Shown here: in pieces, positions 26,701 through 33,617 of the stretch
Layout: each line of letters opens with the position of its first letter
Position numbering within the stretch: the first letter of the stretch is position 1
Assembly: GCF_016862215.1 (NCBI RefSeq)
Contig: NZ_BOMN01000064.1
Location: 1 to 64,000, forward strand
Source of the DNA: Winogradskya humida
GTDB lineage: Bacteria; Actinomycetota; Actinomycetes; Mycobacteriales; Micromonosporaceae
Length of the DNA: 64,000 nt
Direction of reading: 5' to 3'
The notes under the pieces: generated by a model
Told to the model about the DNA's origin: nothing
The model's database searches: none
Seen by the model: only the letters and a program-made list of their open reading frames with translations
Translations under genes and position numbers: made by a program

Positions 26701-27290
26701 CCGCGAAGGTGGCCTCCCGCAACGGGCACCTCTCGGTCGGCTTCATGGGTGTCGAGAACCTGCTCCCGGTCCTCGCCGACCACGGCCACCTCGACACGGC
26801 GTACCAGATCCTGCAGCAGCCGGACTACCCCGGCTGGGGCTACATGAACTCCCGCGGCGCCACCACCATCTGGGAACGCTGGGACGGCATCCGCCCCGAC
26901 GGCGCCCTGCAGGACCCCGGCATGAACTCCTTCAACCACTACGGCCTCGGCTCGGTCGGCGACTGGCTCTACCGCACGGTCGGCGGCATCGCCCCGGCCA
27001 CCCCGGGATACCAGCAGCTCACCCTCGCACCCAGGCCCGGCGGCTCGCTCACGCACGCGACGACTTCGTTGACCACGTCGTACGGCCAGACGCGTACACA
27101 ATGGAGTCGTAGCGGCACGGTGTTGACGCTCAAGGTCACCGTCCCGCCGAACACCACGGCAACCGTCCAGGTCCCGGCCACGTCAGCGGCCGCGGTCACC
27201 GCCCCGCCCGAAGCGGTCGCCCAGGGCTACAGCTCCGGCACGGCGTCCTACTCCCTCGGCTCCGGCACCTACACCTTCACCGCCTCCTGA
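23733..27290 (+). CDS. Secreted alpha-L-rhamnosidase, GH78, with duplicated N-terminal beta-sandwich
   Basis: About 1185 residues from an ATG preceded by GAGGAG. A signal peptide ends near ASPASAA. Two similar beta-sandwich modules follow (HWIWFPESGQPGTRYLQRTF and NWIWYPEG..TRYFRRTFDL, each with a GDDT.DVW.NG motif), separated by a fibronectin-like domain. Then come the usual rhamnosidase N domain and the six-hairpin barrel with SIPTDCPQRDERLGWTGD (about 775-790) and TTIWERWDG, which hold the acidic catalytic residues. A C-terminal beta domain ends the protein. It releases rhamnose from plant or microbial glycans outside the cell. Confidence 0.93.
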   Translation: MARTVRMLAATVLAAIVATPLPAFASPASAAPESALRTAHWIWFPESGQPGTRYLQRTFTAPQQSTTAELDITGDDTVDVWLNGTWLAGSPRTQSSWKTALHVDLAAALKPGPNTLLVAARNAAGDAGVLGHLRVAGPGSVLDLVTDGSWQASNSVPQAWVPAKDLGLYGKKPWGRNVSLARTAALAPTLVGGLTTERQTNPLGIAAAKPRFGWKLLSAAKGQLQGRYQVVVGTKPGAKDVWDSGQVASQQSVDIAYAGPALAKDRTYYWRVRVWDAQGRASAWSSNARFDTALAAWSADFIGDPGTANLTGANWIWYPEGDPATSAPAATRYFRRTFDLTEVKRSTLVVTGDDTADVWVNGVQVTTSRRVTDSWKRATTIDVTAQLRTGSNTVAIAATNTTEGPAGLLAKLESISTDASWKAAQTAPDGWQQNGFDDSAWPAASVLAANPGGPWGDQVTVPNPAPRLAKTFTVAKKVTRARLFATALGLHETYLNGAKVTQERLAPGWTDYNKRLQYREYDVTAALKQGSNELSALVGNGWYAGNIGFAGTHVYGASPWYSAQLSVEYADGSRADVRTDGSWSSTASTIVADDLYHGEDQDARIAGGQGRAVTVRTAAQPNLVPQVDPGVTVQQELRPVALTQPKPGVWIADLGQNFTGWNRLKVDGPAGTRVTLRHGEILNADGTLYTTNLRAAQATDTFTLKGGGIETFEPHFTVHGYRYVELTGFPGAPTADSITGLAAWTDGAETGDFETSDPLVNQLQSNILWGARSNMLSIPTDCPQRDERLGWTGDIAAFGATSTFNFDTHGLLTKFVDDLVDAQHSDGSFTDVAPDVLGGSGKAGWGDAGVVVPYVIWQRYGDLSAADKHFDALAKWVEYLRSTSGADLIRNHETFGDWLNVDDNTANDLTSTAFFGWSTRLVARMAAATGRTADAARFNALADQIGAAFTAKFVTADGTVGSNSQTGYVLALAFGLVPPDRQQAVADKLAAKVASRNGHLSVGFMGVENLLPVLADHGHLDTAYQILQQPDYPGWGYMNSRGATTIWERWDGIRPDGALQDPGMNSFNHYGLGSVGDWLYRTVGGIAPATPGYQQLTLAPRPGGSLTHATTSLTTSYGQTRTQWSRSGTVLTLKVTVPPNTTATVQVPATSAAAVTAPPEAVAQGYSSGTASYSLGSGTYTFTAS

Positions 27291-27295
27291 CGAGT

Positions 27296-27325
27296 GTGGC
27301 CCGCGTGCTCCCGCACGCGGGCCAC
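27296..27325 (+). terminator. Terminator hairpin after the rhamnosidase gene
   Basis: Perfect 13-bp stem GTGGCCCGCGTGC (27296-27308) with its complement at 27313-27325 and a TCCC loop, six bases after the stop codon. Confidence 0.88.
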
Positions 27326-27690
27326 TACCGTCCTTGCTTGCGCCAGCTTCGAGGGCTGGAGAAGGCCGACTTCGAGCGGAACCGACCCGGGTGGTCGCGG
27401 TGCCGTCGCCGGCGTCCGCAGCAGCAGCCCGGGTATCTCGGAGCGACCAGCCGGCCCTCCCGGTTGGCGGCACCGGGCGCCAGGATCGTAGGAACCTCGA
27501 TGGCCCGCTTCCAGAGCCACGCGTGATCGAGCGCGAAGCTGAGCTGCGACGTCATGCGACCAGACTTCCATCAATGCCGATCCCCGCGCCACCGTTATTT
27601 TTGGGGCTGGCTGTATACAACAGGTTCTCAGCCACTTCACAACATCTCGACGCATAGTGGGGAGGTAGTTACGGCTCTCTGGAGGAAATT
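27326..27690. other. Gene-poor stretch
   Basis: About 365 bases without a convincing gene. A minus-strand frame (27325-27555) starts with a normal-looking MTSQLSFALDHAWLWKRAIE but soon turns into an Arg-rich shadow, so it may be a gene remnant. The last 30 bases hold the GGAGG ribosome site of the YggT gene. Confidence 0.5.
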
Positions 27691-27969
27691 GTGGGTCCCC
27701 TGCTTGCTCTGATCAGCTTTGTGTTGCTGCTGGTGCAGTTGCTGCTGGTCGTTCGCGCGATCCTGGACTGGAGCGTGACGCTGGCGGGCCCGAGCATGCC
27801 GGGCTCGTTCCGCTCGCGGCTGACCCGTGGGGTCTATGCGGTGACCGAGCCCATTCTGGCCCCCGTTCGCCGGGTGATTCCCCCGCTGCGCGCCGGCGGT
27901 GTCGCGATCGACCTGTCGTTCATCGTGGTGTTCCTGGCGATCGTGCTGATCCGGTCGTTCATTCTCTGA
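27691..27969 (+). CDS. YggT family membrane protein
   Basis: A 92-residue protein with two membrane helices, at 3-26 and 70-91. The loop between them contains LTRGVYAVTEPILAPVRRVIPP, the family signature, followed by GVAIDLSFIVVFL. The start is GTG after GGAGG. In actinobacteria the housekeeping YggT gene lies between sepF and divIVA in the division cluster. This copy is isolated from such genes, so it may be a second paralogue. Confidence 0.9.
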   Translation: MGPLLALISFVLLLVQLLLVVRAILDWSVTLAGPSMPGSFRSRLTRGVYAVTEPILAPVRRVIPPLRAGGVAIDLSFIVVFLAIVLIRSFIL

Positions 27970-27999
27970 AAGCTCTGACGATGTTCTATTGTCCCGCGA

Positions 28000-28503
28000 A
28001 TGCCTGACGTACGGATTGTCCAGCTGCCGGTTGATACCTTCGACGCCCTGAGCCGGGGTGACCTGGCCGGGGCGAACGAGACCAGTCCGGTGCCGCTGAG
28101 CGAATACCTGGCGAGCACGGCCAACGCGAGCACCTGGGCGCGGCGTTACCGCCAGGTGCTCGCCGAGCCGGCGGACGGCGCGTGGGTCACCGGTGCGATC
28201 TGGGACATGGAGGAACAGATCACCGTGGGTCGCGCGGGTTTTCACTCCGCGCCTGTCGACGGGACCCTGGAGATCGGATACGCCGTCGACCCCGCCTTCC
28301 GTCGCCGGGGGTATGCCCGCGCGGCCTTGAAGGAGCTGCTCGAACGGGCAGCTCAGGAGCCCGGCGTACGCACGGTCCGGCTCACCATCGCGCCTGACAA
28401 CGTAGCGTCGATGTCCCTGGCCGGGCAGTTCCCGTTCCGGACGGTCGGCGAGCAGTGGGACGATGAGGACGGTCTTGAGATAATCCTGGAAATGGATGTG
28501 TGA
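28000..28503 (+). CDS. GNAT-family N-acetyltransferase
   Basis: A 167-residue RimJ/RimL-like acetyltransferase. The acetyl-CoA loop is RRRGYARAALKELLERA (about 104-120), preceded by the strand TLEIGYAVDPAF and followed by VRLTIAPDNVASMSLA. The substrate is unknown. It lies 30 bases after the YggT gene and 54 bases before the methyltransferase gene, all on the same strand. Confidence 0.88.
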   Translation: MPDVRIVQLPVDTFDALSRGDLAGANETSPVPLSEYLASTANASTWARRYRQVLAEPADGAWVTGAIWDMEEQITVGRAGFHSAPVDGTLEIGYAVDPAFRRRGYARAALKELLERAAQEPGVRTVRLTIAPDNVASMSLAGQFPFRTVGEQWDDEDGLEIILEMDV

Positions 28504-28557
28504 GGATGTCGCACTAAGATCGTTCGTGGACGGTCGTCGTCCAGGGGTGGGGGAAAC

Positions 28558-29358
28558 GTGAGCAGCGCCGCGGACCGCTTTGACACGACCATTGCCCACC
28601 CCGCCCGGCGTTACAACTACTGGCTGGGTGGCAAGGACAACTTCGCCGCCGACCGGGCCTCCGGGGACGCGATCGAGGCGGCCATGCCGAGCATCCGGCT
28701 GATGGCGATCGAGAACAGGATGTTCCTGGGCCGGGCCGTGGAATACCTCGCCGGCCAGGGCGTGCGGCAGTTCCTGGACATCGGCACCGGCATCCCGGCG
28801 CCGGGCAACACCCACGAGGTCGCCCAGGCGATCCAGCCGTCGACCCGCACGGTCTACGTCGACAACGACCCGATCGTGCTCACCCACGCCCGCGCGCTGA
28901 TCACGAGCGGTCCGGAGGGCTCGATCAGCTACCTCGACGCCGACCTGCGCGAGCCCGGCCAGATCCTCGGTCACCCGGAGCTGGCCGCGACGCTGGACTT
29001 CACCCAGCCGATCGCGTTGCTGCTGGTCGCCGTCCTGCACTTCATCCGAGACGACGAGGACCCGCAGGGCATCATCGACAAGCTGGTCGGCGCGCTGCCA
29101 CCGGGCAGTTACGTGGTCGCCTCGCACGCCACCTGGGAATACCAGTCCGCGAAGGCGATCGCCGAGCTCACCGCGAACAACCCGGACGGCCGGTTCGTCC
29201 CGCGCACCGGCGACCGGCTCCGCGAGCTGATGCACGGGCTCGACTTCCTCGACCCGGGCCTGGTATCGGTGTCCCGCTGGCGCGCGGACGGGGAACCCCA
29301 GCCCCGCCCGCGCATCGAAGACGTCTCCTGCAACGGCGTCGTCGCCCGCAAGCACTAG
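28558..29358 (+). CDS. DUF574 S-adenosyl-methionine-dependent methyltransferase
   Basis: A 266-residue protein of the actinomycete SAM-methyltransferase family DUF574. Diagnostic segments are HPARRYNYWLGGKDNFAADR, FLDIGTGIPAPGNTHE (SAM loop), VYVDNDPIVLTHARALI and DFTQPIALLLVAVLHFI. The start is GTG after a GGGGG run. The family is greatly expanded in filamentous actinomycetes, often near regulatory genes; the acceptor is not known. Confidence 0.92.
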   Translation: MSSAADRFDTTIAHPARRYNYWLGGKDNFAADRASGDAIEAAMPSIRLMAIENRMFLGRAVEYLAGQGVRQFLDIGTGIPAPGNTHEVAQAIQPSTRTVYVDNDPIVLTHARALITSGPEGSISYLDADLREPGQILGHPELAATLDFTQPIALLLVAVLHFIRDDEDPQGIIDKLVGALPPGSYVVASHATWEYQSAKAIAELTANNPDGRFVPRTGDRLRELMHGLDFLDPGLVSVSRWRADGEPQPRPRIEDVSCNGVVARKH

Positions 29359-29484
29359 TGTCCCTGAGTCGGTAGTTGCTTGTCAGTTCGGTCCGGGTGG
29401 ATCACCCTTCCCAGAGCCGATGCCGATGGCGTTCTGACACACACCGGCCGCGACCGAGTTGTTGCAGTCCATGCCACGAGGCTG

Positions 29485-29653
29485 AATGTTGCGCTGGACA
29501 CCGAGATGCAAAAACTATCTGCGGTGTTGCTCCTCAAAACCGGCCAATCACGTCTGACAGAACAACATATGTATCCCGGCCAGACCTAATCGGCCCACAC
29601 TTGACACCCAAAGCCGCAGAAGATTGCGGCATAGCCGGTTTCACCGCAACTTC
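29485..29653 (+). repeat. Dispersed 169-bp palindrome-containing element, copy B
   Basis: The gene-free stretch 29359-29722 contains the partner of copy A at 20430-20598, in opposite orientation. Arms GGCCAATCACGTCTG (29542-29556) and CAGACCTAATCGGCC (29581-29595) match at 12 of 15 positions around a 24-bp centre with ACATATGT. The stretch is clearly less GC-rich than its surroundings. No flanking target duplication could be recognised. Confidence 0.8.
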
Positions 29654-29722
29654 GTGCCTCGGGGCCGAATCCTGCCGCCCGCGCCACCTACCGCAAATGG
29701 ATCGAAGACTCAGGACACAAGT

Positions 29723-29771
29723 GCGCATCTGAGGGATCACGACGGCCTGCGCCGGGATCCCTCAGATGCGC
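29723..29771. terminator. Long inverted repeat, likely bidirectional terminator
   Basis: A perfect 16-bp inverted repeat, GCGCATCTGAGGGATC at 29723-29738 and its complement at 29756-29771, with a 17-base loop. It lies directly after the FtsX-type gene end on the minus strand and downstream of the methyltransferase gene on the plus strand. Confidence 0.8.
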
Positions 29772-29772
29772 T

Positions 29773-31971
29773 CTAGTCGTTACGCGCTGCCTCAGGCCCG
29801 GTGATCCGGCGGAGCAGGGGCAGCGTCGAGGCGATCACGGCCAGGGACAGCAGCACGCCGAGGATCACGGTGACGTAGAAGGTGACGCCGGGGGACCGCA
29901 GCGGCAGGTGCATCTGGGCGGTCAGGAACAGGTGCGCGCAGAGCAGTCCCGCACCCACGGCGACCAGCGCCGCCGCCAGCAGTGGGGTCGCGCTTTCCAG
30001 GGCCACGACCCGGCGCAGCATGCCGAGCGGGACCCCGGTCAGCCGCAGGACGCTGAACGGCCGGCGGCGCTCGGCCAGGCTGCCCGCGACGTTCACCGCG
30101 AGGCTCAGCCCGGCGAGCACGAGCGACGCCAGCACCACCACATTGGCCAGCCGCTTCCAGCCGTCAAGAACGCGGGTCGTGTCCGCCTGCCAATCGGCGT
30201 CGGTGATGGGACCCCACCGCAACGGGTACGCGTTCCCGAGAACCGTCCGCGCCCGTTCCACCGACGCCGTCGTGCCGTCGGTGCCGACGATCAGTGACGT
30301 CGCCTGCATGGCCGCGAGCTGCTCCGGCGTGTAGTCGGCGGTCGGCCACGCGGTCCGCCACTCCGCGGGCCATGGGTCCTCCATCGCCCGCGCGTCCGTC
30401 ATCACCCAGGCTGTCTTCGCACCGGGTTTGCAGGGTGTGAGGCCCGGCACCCGCGCGAGCTCGGCGCAGGACGCGAGCGACTCCAGGGTGAACCCGCCGG
30501 GTCCCTCCGCCTTGGCGCCTTCCGGTGCCGTCCGCACCACCGCCGCCGTGCCGGGGAGACCGGCCGGGATGACCGTGCCGGTCGGGGCGTGCTCGCGGTC
30601 CCGGAAGAGCAGGGCCATCAGCTCGGTGCTGCCCGGGCTGTCGCCGGGGTGATCCGCGTCAGCAGCGACCGTCCCCATCACGCCTACCGCCACGCTCGTC
30701 ACGAACAGCGCGAGCACGAGACCGCTCACCGCGCGAAAGCCGGCCGCCGGGTTGTCGGCGAGGCGCCGCGCGGCGATCAGGGCGGCCGGGCGGCGGGCCC
30801 GCGAGGCGAGCAACCGGGCCGCGGCCATGGTCAGCCACGGTCCCGCGACCACTAGCCCGATCATCACGATCAGGATGCCCGGGACGAACGCCAGCACCTG
30901 ACCGTTCGACGTCTCCGGCCGCCGGCCGATGAAGAACGCAAGCTCGGCGAGGCCGAGAACAAGCGGGATCAGCCGGTACGCCCGCGGCGGCCTGGGCGTG
31001 CCACGCCGGGTCACCCCCAAAGGCGATATGTGTACGCGTCTCAGCGCGAACCTCGCCGCCAGCGCGGACGCCACGGGCACGCCCACCGCCACCCCGAGCA
31101 CACCCCACCAACCCGGTGACAGGTCGGACGGGAACATGGGCGACCCGCTGAACGGGATCGCGGCCAGCCGGTCGCGTACCAGATAGAAGATCACGAAGCC
31201 GGCGGCGGTCCCGGCGAGCGACGACACCGTGGCCTCGACCGCCGAGACGATCGCGACCTGGCGCGGGGTGGCACCGACCAGCCGCATCGCCGCGAATCGC
31301 TGCTCGCGTCGCGCCGCCGCGAGCCGGGTGGCCGAGCCGACCAGGATGAGCAGCGGGAAGATCAGGGCGAGCGCGACGACGGACAGGATCAGGAGGAGCC
31401 CGTTCGCCGGGATGCCCGCATAACAGCCGGACGGGCAGTCCCGGGGCCCGATGTCCGGGAACGAGGCGACCCGGACGGCACCGTCGCGCTGCGCGAGCTC
31501 TTCCGGCGTGTGCCCGACGACGGCGATGAGGGAATCCGGTGCGGGCAGTGCGGCGTCCCCGATCGTGCCGGCCGGCCGGTCCGCGAGACGGTCCTTCAAC
31601 TGCGCGTCCGGCGCGGAAGCGAGCAGGTCCTGCAGGGCGGGCGAGGCGAAGAACTCCCCCGGCCCCGGCAGCCGGGGCAGGCCCGGTGGCACGGGTGCGC
31701 CGGGTCCGGCGGCGGCGATATCGATTCGGGCCAGCGTGCTCTGCGCGTACATATCGATGTGGAGATCCCACCAGAGCGGGCCGTCGGCGGCAGGTGTCAT
31801 GTCCGCGTTGGCCCAGTCGAAGCGGTCACTCTGCTTGACCACACCGGACATCCCGCCGACAGCCGTGAGCAGCATGGCCACCCCGAGCGCCACAGCGACC
31901 GCGATGAGCGTGAGCCGCAGCGCAGCCTCGCGCCCACCGGCCAGCGTGAGCCGCAGCCCGAACCGGATCAT
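29773..31971 (-). CDS. ABC transporter permease, FtsX/MacB-like, two FtsX domains
   Basis: A 732-residue membrane protein. One helix lies near the N-terminus (LIAVAVALGVAMLLTAVGG), and two clusters of three to four helices follow an extracellular domain each. The first cluster contains EQRFAAMRLVGATPRQVAIVSAVEA and the second RRPFSVLRLTGVPLGMLRRVVALESA, the two conserved FtsX cytosolic motifs. It overlaps the ATP-binding gene by an ATGA. The pair probably exports a peptide or lipid or performs mechanotransmission rather than classic uptake. Confidence 0.92.
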   Translation of the reverse strand: MIRFGLRLTLAGGREAALRLTLIAVAVALGVAMLLTAVGGMSGVVKQSDRFDWANADMTPAADGPLWWDLHIDMYAQSTLARIDIAAAGPGAPVPPGLPRLPGPGEFFASPALQDLLASAPDAQLKDRLADRPAGTIGDAALPAPDSLIAVVGHTPEELAQRDGAVRVASFPDIGPRDCPSGCYAGIPANGLLLILSVVALALIFPLLILVGSATRLAAARREQRFAAMRLVGATPRQVAIVSAVEATVSSLAGTAAGFVIFYLVRDRLAAIPFSGSPMFPSDLSPGWWGVLGVAVGVPVASALAARFALRRVHISPLGVTRRGTPRPPRAYRLIPLVLGLAELAFFIGRRPETSNGQVLAFVPGILIVMIGLVVAGPWLTMAAARLLASRARRPAALIAARRLADNPAAGFRAVSGLVLALFVTSVAVGVMGTVAADADHPGDSPGSTELMALLFRDREHAPTGTVIPAGLPGTAAVVRTAPEGAKAEGPGGFTLESLASCAELARVPGLTPCKPGAKTAWVMTDARAMEDPWPAEWRTAWPTADYTPEQLAAMQATSLIVGTDGTTASVERARTVLGNAYPLRWGPITDADWQADTTRVLDGWKRLANVVVLASLVLAGLSLAVNVAGSLAERRRPFSVLRLTGVPLGMLRRVVALESATPLLAAALVAVGAGLLCAHLFLTAQMHLPLRSPGVTFYVTVILGVLLSLAVIASTLPLLRRITGPEAARND

Positions 31972-32642
31972 GTCGAGGCCGCCAGGCTGTGCACCCGGCC
32001 GTCACGCACCACGACTTCACTGTCCGCGTACGCCGCGACGCGCGGCTCGTGGGTGACCACGACAACCGTCGTCCCCTCCGCCCGCGCTGAGGTCACCAGC
32101 AGCTCCATGACCTGCTCGCCGGTGAGCGAGTCGAGCGACCCGGTCGGCTCGTCCGCGAACAGCACCCGCGGTTTGGCGACCAACCCCCGTGCCAGCGCGA
32201 CGCGCTGAGCCTGGCCGCCGGAGAGCTCCCCCGAACGCCGTCCCCCGAGCCCGTCGAGCCCGAGCCGCGGAAACCACTCCCGCGCCTCCCGCACAGCCGC
32301 CGCCCTGCGCACCCCGCCGAGCAGCAACGGCAGCGCGACGTTCTCCTCCGCGGTCAGCTCCGGCACCAACTGCCCGAACTGGAACACGAACCCGAACTGA
32401 TCCCGCCGCAGCGCACTACGCTCGTTCTCCCCCATCGCATCGAGCCGCCGCCCGGCAAAACTGACCACCCCCGAATCCGGCACCAGAATCCCCGCCAGAC
32501 AATGCAGCAAGGTGGACTTCCCGGACCCGCTCGGCCCCATGATCGCCAGCACATCCCCCTCGCCGACCTCCAGATCGGCTCCCCGCAGGGCAGGCGTGCT
32601 CCCGAACGACAGCGTCACATCCTCCGCGCTGAGCAGGCTCAC
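31968..32642 (-). CDS. ABC transporter ATP-binding protein, LolD/MacB-like
   Basis: About 224 residues from a GTG at 32642 that overlaps the PadR stop (GTGA). Walker A is GPSGSGKST, signature LSGGQAQR, Walker B VLFADEPTGSLD and switch His VVTHEPRVAA. DEPTGSLD is typical of the MacB/LolD subfamily that pairs with FtsX-type permeases. It energises the permease encoded immediately downstream. Confidence 0.94.
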   Translation of the reverse strand: MSLLSAEDVTLSFGSTPALRGADLEVGEGDVLAIMGPSGSGKSTLLHCLAGILVPDSGVVSFAGRRLDAMGENERSALRRDQFGFVFQFGQLVPELTAEENVALPLLLGGVRRAAAVREAREWFPRLGLDGLGGRRSGELSGGQAQRVALARGLVAKPRVLFADEPTGSLDSLTGEQVMELLVTSARAEGTTVVVVTHEPRVAAYADSEVVVRDGRVHSLAAST

Positions 32643-33163
32643 TTCCGGACCTCCTCGGCCAGCGCATCCAGCCGCGACGAGGTCAGCTCGATCCACCGCA
32701 GATCGGCCTCCAGATGAAACAGCCCATGATCCGCAAGCAGCGCATCAACCAGCGCCCCCGACCGCTTGACCTCGGTCAACTCCCGCATCCGCTGCAGATG
32801 CGCCGCCCGCTGCCGATCCAGATATTCCGCTGCCGGCCGCTCCAGCATCAGCGCCAGTGTCACCTTGGCGAACAGCACGGTCTGCAGATGCGGCTCCGGC
32901 TCCACCGGCTGCACCAGCCAGGCATCAACCTCCGTCGCCCCCGCATCGGTGATCACATACTGCTTCCGATCGGGCCCATCCCCCGGCCCCACCTCACTGA
33001 CCACCACTTTCCCGTCCCGAGTCAGCCGAGCCAGCGTCGAATACACCTGTCCGAAGGAAAGCGGCTTACCCCGACCGAAAATCGCGTCGTAGTCCCGCTT
33101 GAGGTCATAACCATGGCTGGGCTCCCGCTCGAGCAACCCCAGCAACGTCAGAGGCACCGTCAT
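32639..33163 (-). CDS. PadR-family transcriptional regulator
   Basis: A 174-residue regulator. The winged helix is LTLLGLLEREPSHGYDLKRDYD with SFGQVYSTLARLTRDGKVVV and the wing QYVITDAGATEVDAWL. The C-terminal Vir-type helical domain mediates dimerisation. It is the first gene of the operon with the ABC exporter and has an inverted-repeat operator just upstream, so it likely represses itself and the exporter until an inducing compound binds. Confidence 0.93.
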   Translation of the reverse strand: MTVPLTLLGLLEREPSHGYDLKRDYDAIFGRGKPLSFGQVYSTLARLTRDGKVVVSEVGPGDGPDRKQYVITDAGATEVDAWLVQPVEPEPHLQTVLFAKVTLALMLERPAAEYLDRQRAAHLQRMRELTEVKRSGALVDALLADHGLFHLEADLRWIELTSSRLDALAEEVRK

Positions 33164-33172
33164 GCCAGGAAC

Positions 33173-33202
33173 TATACTCTCGGCGTATACCCCGAGAGAA
33201 TA
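33173..33202 (-). promoter_or_regulatory. PadR operator
   Basis: Arms TATACTCTCGG (33173-33183) and CCGAGAGAATA (33192-33202) form an inverted repeat with one mismatch and an 8-bp centre CGTATACC. It begins ten bases upstream of the PadR ATG and resembles the TATAC-type sites known for this family. Confidence 0.75.
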
Positions 33203-33544
33203 CTAAACCCGCCGGAACCTGAAATCAGCGTGCACCAAGACCCCTTCAACCACTTTTCCGTACGCCCAGAAGTCCAGGTCATCGTGATAGACCACGCTGT
33301 CCCCGGCGATCCAGAAATTCCCCCGGTACGCATGCTTCCGCCCGTTCCGCGTCTCGTCGTACCGCCCGTCCGGCCGCAGCTCCTGGACGACCCGCGCCCG
33401 CTCATCGACCCAGACCCCGACATGAGGGCTGTCGCACGGGGTGGCCGTCGGCTCCCCGTGCTGAAACAGCACATCCTTCGGCCACCAGACCTGCGACTCG
33501 AGCGCCCCGGCCCGGCCATCACCCAGCACAACAATCATGTCCAT
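33203..33544 (-). CDS. Atu4866-domain protein
   Basis: About 113 residues from the ATG at 33544; an earlier start at 33592 is less likely. The core HVGVWVDERARVVQELRPDG, then YDETRNGRKHAYRGNFWIAG and VVYHDDLDFWAYG, matches the small lipocalin-like Atu4866 domain family of unknown function. It diverges from the NACHT gene by about 70 bases and ends at the PadR operator. Confidence 0.75.
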   Translation of the reverse strand: MDMIVVLGDGRAGALESQVWWPKDVLFQHGEPTATPCDSPHVGVWVDERARVVQELRPDGRYDETRNGRKHAYRGNFWIAGDSVVYHDDLDFWAYGKVVEGVLVHADFRFRRV

Positions 33545-33617
33545 GCCCCCAGCCTGCGCACCCCGCGAGCCCTCAGCCAGGGTGCACCCCACCCACCTTC
33601 TGCCCTAACGTGTCGAG

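Noticed and set aside
27325..27555. Small minus-strand gene
   Set aside because: Only the first 30 residues look protein-like; there is a weak ribosome site and no family, so it is noted as a possible remnant only.
29380..29589. Small plus-strand gene whose end resembles a minus-strand frame ending at 20494
   Set aside because: The similarity reflects the gapless 169-bp element; base changes are spread evenly over codon positions, which does not support coding selection.
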